A stretch of 9,301 bases of DNA, taken from an uncultured Sediminicola sp. (GTDB taxonomy: Bacteria; Bacteroidota; Bacteroidia; Flavobacteriales; Flavobacteriaceae). The notes below the pieces were generated by a model. The model saw only the letters and a list, made by a program, of their open reading frames with translations. It had not been told where the DNA came from and made no database searches. The position numbers and the translations under genes were made by a program. Numbering within the stretch: the stretch's first letter is position 1; every line of letters starts with the position of its first letter. Shown one piece after another: positions 6,901 through 9,301 of the stretch. The stretch covers positions 1 through 9,301 of the forward strand of contig CALHVB010000165.1 in assembly GCA_938039345.1 (NCBI GenBank). The letters run 5' to 3'.

Positions 6901-7311
6901 ATGTCTGTAAAAAATTTAGGAACCATACCTGTTTATAAAAAAGCACTAGACTTATGTAACATGAGTAGAGAAATTGCTTCCTATGTTTCTTACAACAAAG
7001 ATCTATTAAAATTGTACAAATCTAATAGCCTAAGAGATAATATTGCAGATTCTCTACTTACCGATGCTATTATTATTCCGCAAAAAATTGCACAAGCAGA
7101 GCACTCTAATTCTAATTACGTTAGAGCTAAAAATGTTTTATTAATAAACATAATGACTCGCAATATTCTTTCTTATTGTAAAGGTTTAGAGATGGATGGC
7201 CTTAAAGAAAAAGAATACATTAACTTACTTCGCAAAGAAATTAAAAGTTTTAGAATTCTTTATAAAGTTTGGAAACGCTCCATAAAAAGAAAAGGAGATA
7301 AAGACTTATAA
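6901..7311 (+). CDS. Four-helix-bundle protein, divergent relative of the 23S rRNA IVP family
   Basis: A 136-residue, highly basic, predicted all-helical soluble protein with no signal or membrane segment. The pattern resembles the four-helix-bundle (S23/IVP-type) family: a first helix VYKKALDLCNMSREIASYV (11-29), a second helix with LRDNIADSLLTDAIIIPQKI (44-63), IAQAE (63-67) where the family has the NIAEG motif, a third helix over NYVRAKNVLLINIMTRNILSY (72-92) and a fourth from about 102 to 125. A basic tail KRSIKRKGDKDL follows. These proteins are common in Bacteroidota and often of unknown function; some are encoded in intervening sequences of 23S rRNA genes, which is not the case here. 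It is transcribed away from lrp and ends in a hairpin, so it is probably monocistronic. The family assignment is moderately secure; no function is assigned. Confidence 0.75.
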   Translation: MSVKNLGTIPVYKKALDLCNMSREIASYVSYNKDLLKLYKSNSLRDNIADSLLTDAIIIPQKIAQAEHSNSNYVRAKNVLLINIMTRNILSYCKGLEMDGLKEKEYINLLRKEIKSFRILYKVWKRSIKRKGDKDL

Positions 7312-7323
7312 ATATCTTCTTTT
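7290..7323 (+). terminator. Probable terminator of the four-helix-bundle gene
   Basis: AAAAGGAGATA (7290-7300) pairs with TATCTTCTTTT (7313-7323) over 11 bp with one G-U, around a 12-base loop, ending in a short T-run. The 5' arm lies in the last codons and the loop contains the stop. The core stem is only moderately stable. Confidence 0.42.
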
Positions 7324-7396
7324 AGCACAAACCTCATTATTTAGCATAAAGACATCTTTTTTATTGCATTTCGGACTTTTTTATTGATATTCGCCG

Positions 7397-7423
7397 TTGC
7401 ACTACTTGTGTTGCTTAAATTTG
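7397..7423 (+). promoter_or_regulatory. Promoter of purU with exact -7 element
   Basis: TAAATTTG (7416-7423) matches the Bacteroidota -7 consensus TAnnTTTG exactly. GTTG (7396-7399) lies 16 bases upstream, a slightly short -33 spacing. A start near 7430 leaves a leader of about 16 bases before the TTG start codon at 7446. Confidence 0.5.
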
Positions 7424-7445
7424 ATATTATTTTAAAATATTTATA

Positions 7446-8297
7446 TTGAAAACAACGATATTAATTAATTGTCCGGATCAATCAGGAATTATAAGTACTG
7501 TAACTGGTTTTATTCATGACAATGGCGGAAACATTATATACATAGACCAGCATGTAGACAAACAGTCTAATATGTTTTTTATGCGTTTAGAAAGTGATTT
7601 TGATGCTGACACTATTACATTAGAAAATCTTAAAGCACTTTTTAAGAAAGATTTAGAAGGCCCTTACCAAATGAATTGGAATATTTATTTAAGGAATGTA
7701 AAACTAAAAATGGCATTATTTGTTTCTAAATACAACCATTGTTTATACGATTTATTAAGTAGATTTAACTCTGGAGAACTTAATGTAGAAATTCCTTTTA
7801 TTCTTAGCAATCATAAAGATTTAGAATATATAGCTAAACAATTTAATATTCCGTTTTACCACATTCCTGTTTCTAAAGAAACAAAGGAAGAAGCCGAAAA
7901 CAAACAGTTAGAATTACTAAAGAAACACCAAATAGATGTTATTATATTGGCTAGATACATGCAAATTGTAACTAGTAAAATTATAAACGAGTATCCTGAT
8001 AATATTATTAACATACACCACTCTTTTTTACCTGCTTTTGCGGGAGCTAAACCTTACCATGCTGCCTATAAAAGAGGGGTTAAAATAATTGGCGCTACAA
8101 GTCATTACGTAACCGAGGAGTTAGATGCCGGCCCAATAATAGAACAAGATGTTACTACCGTTACACACTCCCACAGCATTGGAGATTTTATTTCTAAAGG
8201 TAGAGATTTAGAAAAAATTGTGCTCTCTAGAGGTGTAAAACTACATATAGATAGAAAAACAATTGTATATAACAATAAAACAGTAATTTTCACCTAA
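7446..8297 (+). CDS. purU: Formyltetrahydrofolate deformylase PurU (TTG start)
   Basis: A 283-residue cytoplasmic enzyme that hydrolyses 10-formyltetrahydrofolate to formate and tetrahydrofolate, balancing one-carbon pools and supplying formate for purine synthesis; E. coli PurU has 280 residues. Residues 1-80 form the regulatory ACT domain (ILINCPDQSGIISTVTGFI, then GGNIIYIDQHVD and FFMRLES). Residues about 85-283 form the formyltransferase-fold catalytic domain, with ILARYMQI (167-174), NIHHSFLPAFAGAKPYHAAY (189-208) and ELDAGPIIEQD (225-235). The catalytic Asn189, His191 and Asp227 are all present. The start is TTG 7446: an in-frame stop lies at 7422-7424 with no ATG between, and the N-terminus MKTTILINCPDQ matches what homologues look like. 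An exact -7 promoter box precedes it. The DUF4197 lipoprotein follows after 18 bases and is likely co-transcribed. Confidence 0.95.
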   Translation: MKTTILINCPDQSGIISTVTGFIHDNGGNIIYIDQHVDKQSNMFFMRLESDFDADTITLENLKALFKKDLEGPYQMNWNIYLRNVKLKMALFVSKYNHCLYDLLSRFNSGELNVEIPFILSNHKDLEYIAKQFNIPFYHIPVSKETKEEAENKQLELLKKHQIDVIILARYMQIVTSKIINEYPDNIINIHHSFLPAFAGAKPYHAAYKRGVKIIGATSHYVTEELDAGPIIEQDVTTVTHSHSIGDFISKGRDLEKIVLSRGVKLHIDRKTIVYNNKTVIFT

Positions 8298-8315
8298 AAA
8301 CTAATCCCCCTAATC

Positions 8316-9029
8316 ATGATAAAAAAAATAGTTCTTTTCGTATTAATTTTCCAATGTGTTGCATGTGGAGAATTGCAACAAGTAATAAACCAATTACCAC
8401 AAACATCGGGTCAGATAGGAAATGACCAAATTGCTAATGGTTTAAAGGAAGCCTTAAACTTAGGTATAGAAAAACAAGTAAGTAAGCTTACCCAAAAAGA
8501 TGGTTTCTTTTCTAATGAATTGGTTAAAATTTTATTACCCGAAGAATTACAAAAAGTTGATAATACCTTACGTAAAGTAGGTTTAAGTAAAATAGCAGAC
8601 GAAGGCTTAAAAGTATTAAACAGGGCTGCTGAAGATGCGGTTAGCGAGGCTACTCCTATTTTTGTAGATGCTGTAAAAGGCATGTCTTTTAACGATGCTA
8701 AAACTATATTATTAGGAGAAAACGATGCTGCTACCCAGTATTTAACTAATACAACTCAAACGGCTCTGTACTCAAAATTTTCACCTGTAATTCAGAATTC
8801 CTTTAAAAAAGTAGGTGCAGACCAAATATGGAGTAACCTTATTACTAAGTATAATAATTTACCGCTTACGAATGATGTTAATCCAGATTTAACAGATTAT
8901 GTTACTCAGCAAGCATTAACTGGTGTTTATACAATGATTGCAGTAGAAGAAAACGAAATTAGAACTAAGCTTTCTTCTAGAACTACAGATACTTTACGTA
9001 AAATATTTGCGCTACAAGACAAAAAATAA
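8316..9029 (+). CDS. DUF4197 family lipoprotein
   Basis: A 237-residue protein with a lipoprotein signal: MIKKIVLFVLIFQ, then CVAC with the likely lipidated Cys at 17. C14 does not fit a lipobox because Q13 would be at -1. The remainder is helical and matches the DUF4197 pattern: IANGLKEALNLG (39-50), LPEEL (74-78), LNRAAEDAVSEATPIFVDAV (101-120), MSFNDAKTILLGENDAATQYL (123-143), a Trp in DQIWSNL (169-175), and a closing DLTDYVTQQALTGVYTMIAVEENEIRT segment (191-217). The domain has no established function. It probably sits on the periplasmic face of a membrane. It lies 18 bases after purU with no terminator or promoter seen between them, suggesting co-transcription, although a functional link to folate metabolism is not evident. 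Transcription probably ends in the hairpin at 9053-9081, inside the adjoining insertion sequence. Confidence 0.88.
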   Translation: MIKKIVLFVLIFQCVACGELQQVINQLPQTSGQIGNDQIANGLKEALNLGIEKQVSKLTQKDGFFSNELVKILLPEELQKVDNTLRKVGLSKIADEGLKVLNRAAEDAVSEATPIFVDAVKGMSFNDAKTILLGENDAATQYLTNTTQTALYSKFSPVIQNSFKKVGADQIWSNLITKYNNLPLTNDVNPDLTDYVTQQALTGVYTMIAVEENEIRTKLSSRTTDTLRKIFALQDKK

Positions 9030-9052
9030 GCCTTTACATAAACTATAATTAG

Positions 9053-9081
9053 AGGCTGTCTGAAAAGGCAGTCTTTTTTTT
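9053..9081 (+). terminator. Intrinsic terminator within the IS terminal repeat
   Basis: AGGCTGTC (9053-9060) pairs with GGCAGTCT (9067-9074) over 8 bp with two G-U pairs around the loop TGAAAA, followed by a run of eight T (9074-9081). It would stop purU-DUF4197 transcription and also shield the transposase from outside transcription. Confidence 0.65.
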
Positions 9082-9108
9082 GTTTGTTAGATTTTGTATT
9101 TTAAAGGT

Positions 9109-9301
9109 ATGAAATCTAACGTAGTTTATAAGCCTTACGATTAAGATAGTATTCATTTATTTCCTCCAAGTTATAATGATTATGTCGATGCCAATCATCC
9201 AGTTCGCATAGTGAGTCATATTCTTGACTCTATTGATATTAGTGCTATTGAAGCCACTTATAAATCAGGTGGAACTTCAAGCTATCACCCACGCATGTTG
9301 C
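9109..9301 (+). pseudogene. IS1182-family transposase, N-terminal part with early stop
   Basis: The frame from ATG 9109 reads MKSNVVYKPYD, then TAA (9142-9144) at codon 12, then continues open for 52 codons to the window end. The downstream part matches IS1182-type transposases: DSIHLFPPSYNDYVDANHPV, RIVSHILDSIDIS, and TYKSGGTSSYHPRML, the conserved region preceding the LKVL helix. In homologues the residue at the stop is usually Gln or similar (YxQ before the LLPPS-like segment), so CAA to TAA is the simplest explanation. There is no in-frame ATG after the stop until the CGC-ATG near the end. Unless a non-ATG start is used after the stop, the copy is probably inactive. The rest of the gene, including the DDE residues, is beyond the window. 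Confidence 0.7.

Larger units (their letters stand above)
9051..9301 (+). mobile_element. Left end of an IS1182-type insertion sequence (cut by window edge)
   Basis: From about 9051 the sequence AGAGGCTGTCTGAAAAGGCAG resembles the terminal inverted repeat of IS1182-like elements, as I recall GAGGCTGTCT-type ends. It is followed by a transposase frame from 9109 whose residues match that family. The exact outer boundary, the right end and any target duplication are outside what can be seen. It begins 21 bases after the DUF4197 stop. Confidence 0.7.

Noticed and set aside
7312..7445. Riboswitch upstream of purU
   Set aside because: No multi-stem structure or recognisable folate or glycine aptamer elements; the promoter lies only about 30 bases from the start codon, leaving no room for an aptamer.
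1..9301. CRISPR array, defence island, tRNA or rRNA genes, prophage or biosynthetic cluster
   Set aside because: No regularly spaced repeats, no cloverleaf or rRNA-like sequence, and none of the encoded proteins belongs to such systems; apart from the IS end the window is ordinary chromosomal content.

Overview
The window is AT-rich DNA from a member of the Bacteroidota, most likely the family Flavobacteriaceae. The evidence is the very A/T-rich codon use, the absence of Shine-Dalgarno sequences before the starts, several promoters of the Bacteroidota type (TTTG, about 19 bases, TAnnTTTG), and gene families typical of flavobacteria (DUF1684 and DUF4197 lipoproteins, a four-helix-bundle protein, a BicA-like SulP carrier). 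The window looks mainly like ordinary chromosomal housekeeping and transport genes. Its right edge runs into an insertion sequence.

Layout. Positions 1-336 (minus) hold the first 112 codons of a DUF1684 lipoprotein, cut by the window edge. Positions 337-575 hold divergent promoter-like elements, a possible 24-codon leader ORF and a very good intrinsic terminator (531-557), which ends only 18 bases before the start of an MFS efflux-type transporter (576-1784, plus). This terminator and transporter converge on a run of minus-strand genes, read right to left: an Lrp/AsnC regulator (6329-6775), a SulP anion carrier with a STAS domain (4417-6270), an MscS channel (3420-4298) and a secreted alpha/beta-hydrolase-like protein that seems to have lost its catalytic Ser and His (1816-3237). 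The SulP gene has its own well-formed promoter (6293-6323) and a likely terminator, so this is a co-oriented group rather than one clear operon. On the plus strand, divergent from lrp, lie a four-helix-bundle protein (6901-7311), then purU (7446-8297, TTG start, exact TAnnTTTG promoter element) and a DUF4197 lipoprotein (8316-9029), the last two probably co-transcribed. From about 9051 the sequence is the left end of an IS1182-type insertion sequence, whose transposase frame carries an early stop codon.

How the genes relate. SulP and MscS are both inner-membrane transport proteins concerned with anions and osmotic balance. The SulP carrier keeps the residues that bind Na+ and bicarbonate in cyanobacterial BicA, so bicarbonate uptake is a better guess than sulfate. 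PurU hydrolyses 10-formyl-THF and supplies formate for one-carbon and purine metabolism. I found no CRISPR array, tRNA, rRNA, defence system or biosynthetic cluster. The observations most worth following are the terminator-gated leader before the MFS gene, the apparently dead hydrolase, the BicA-like site, and the IS end with a terminator in its terminal repeat.
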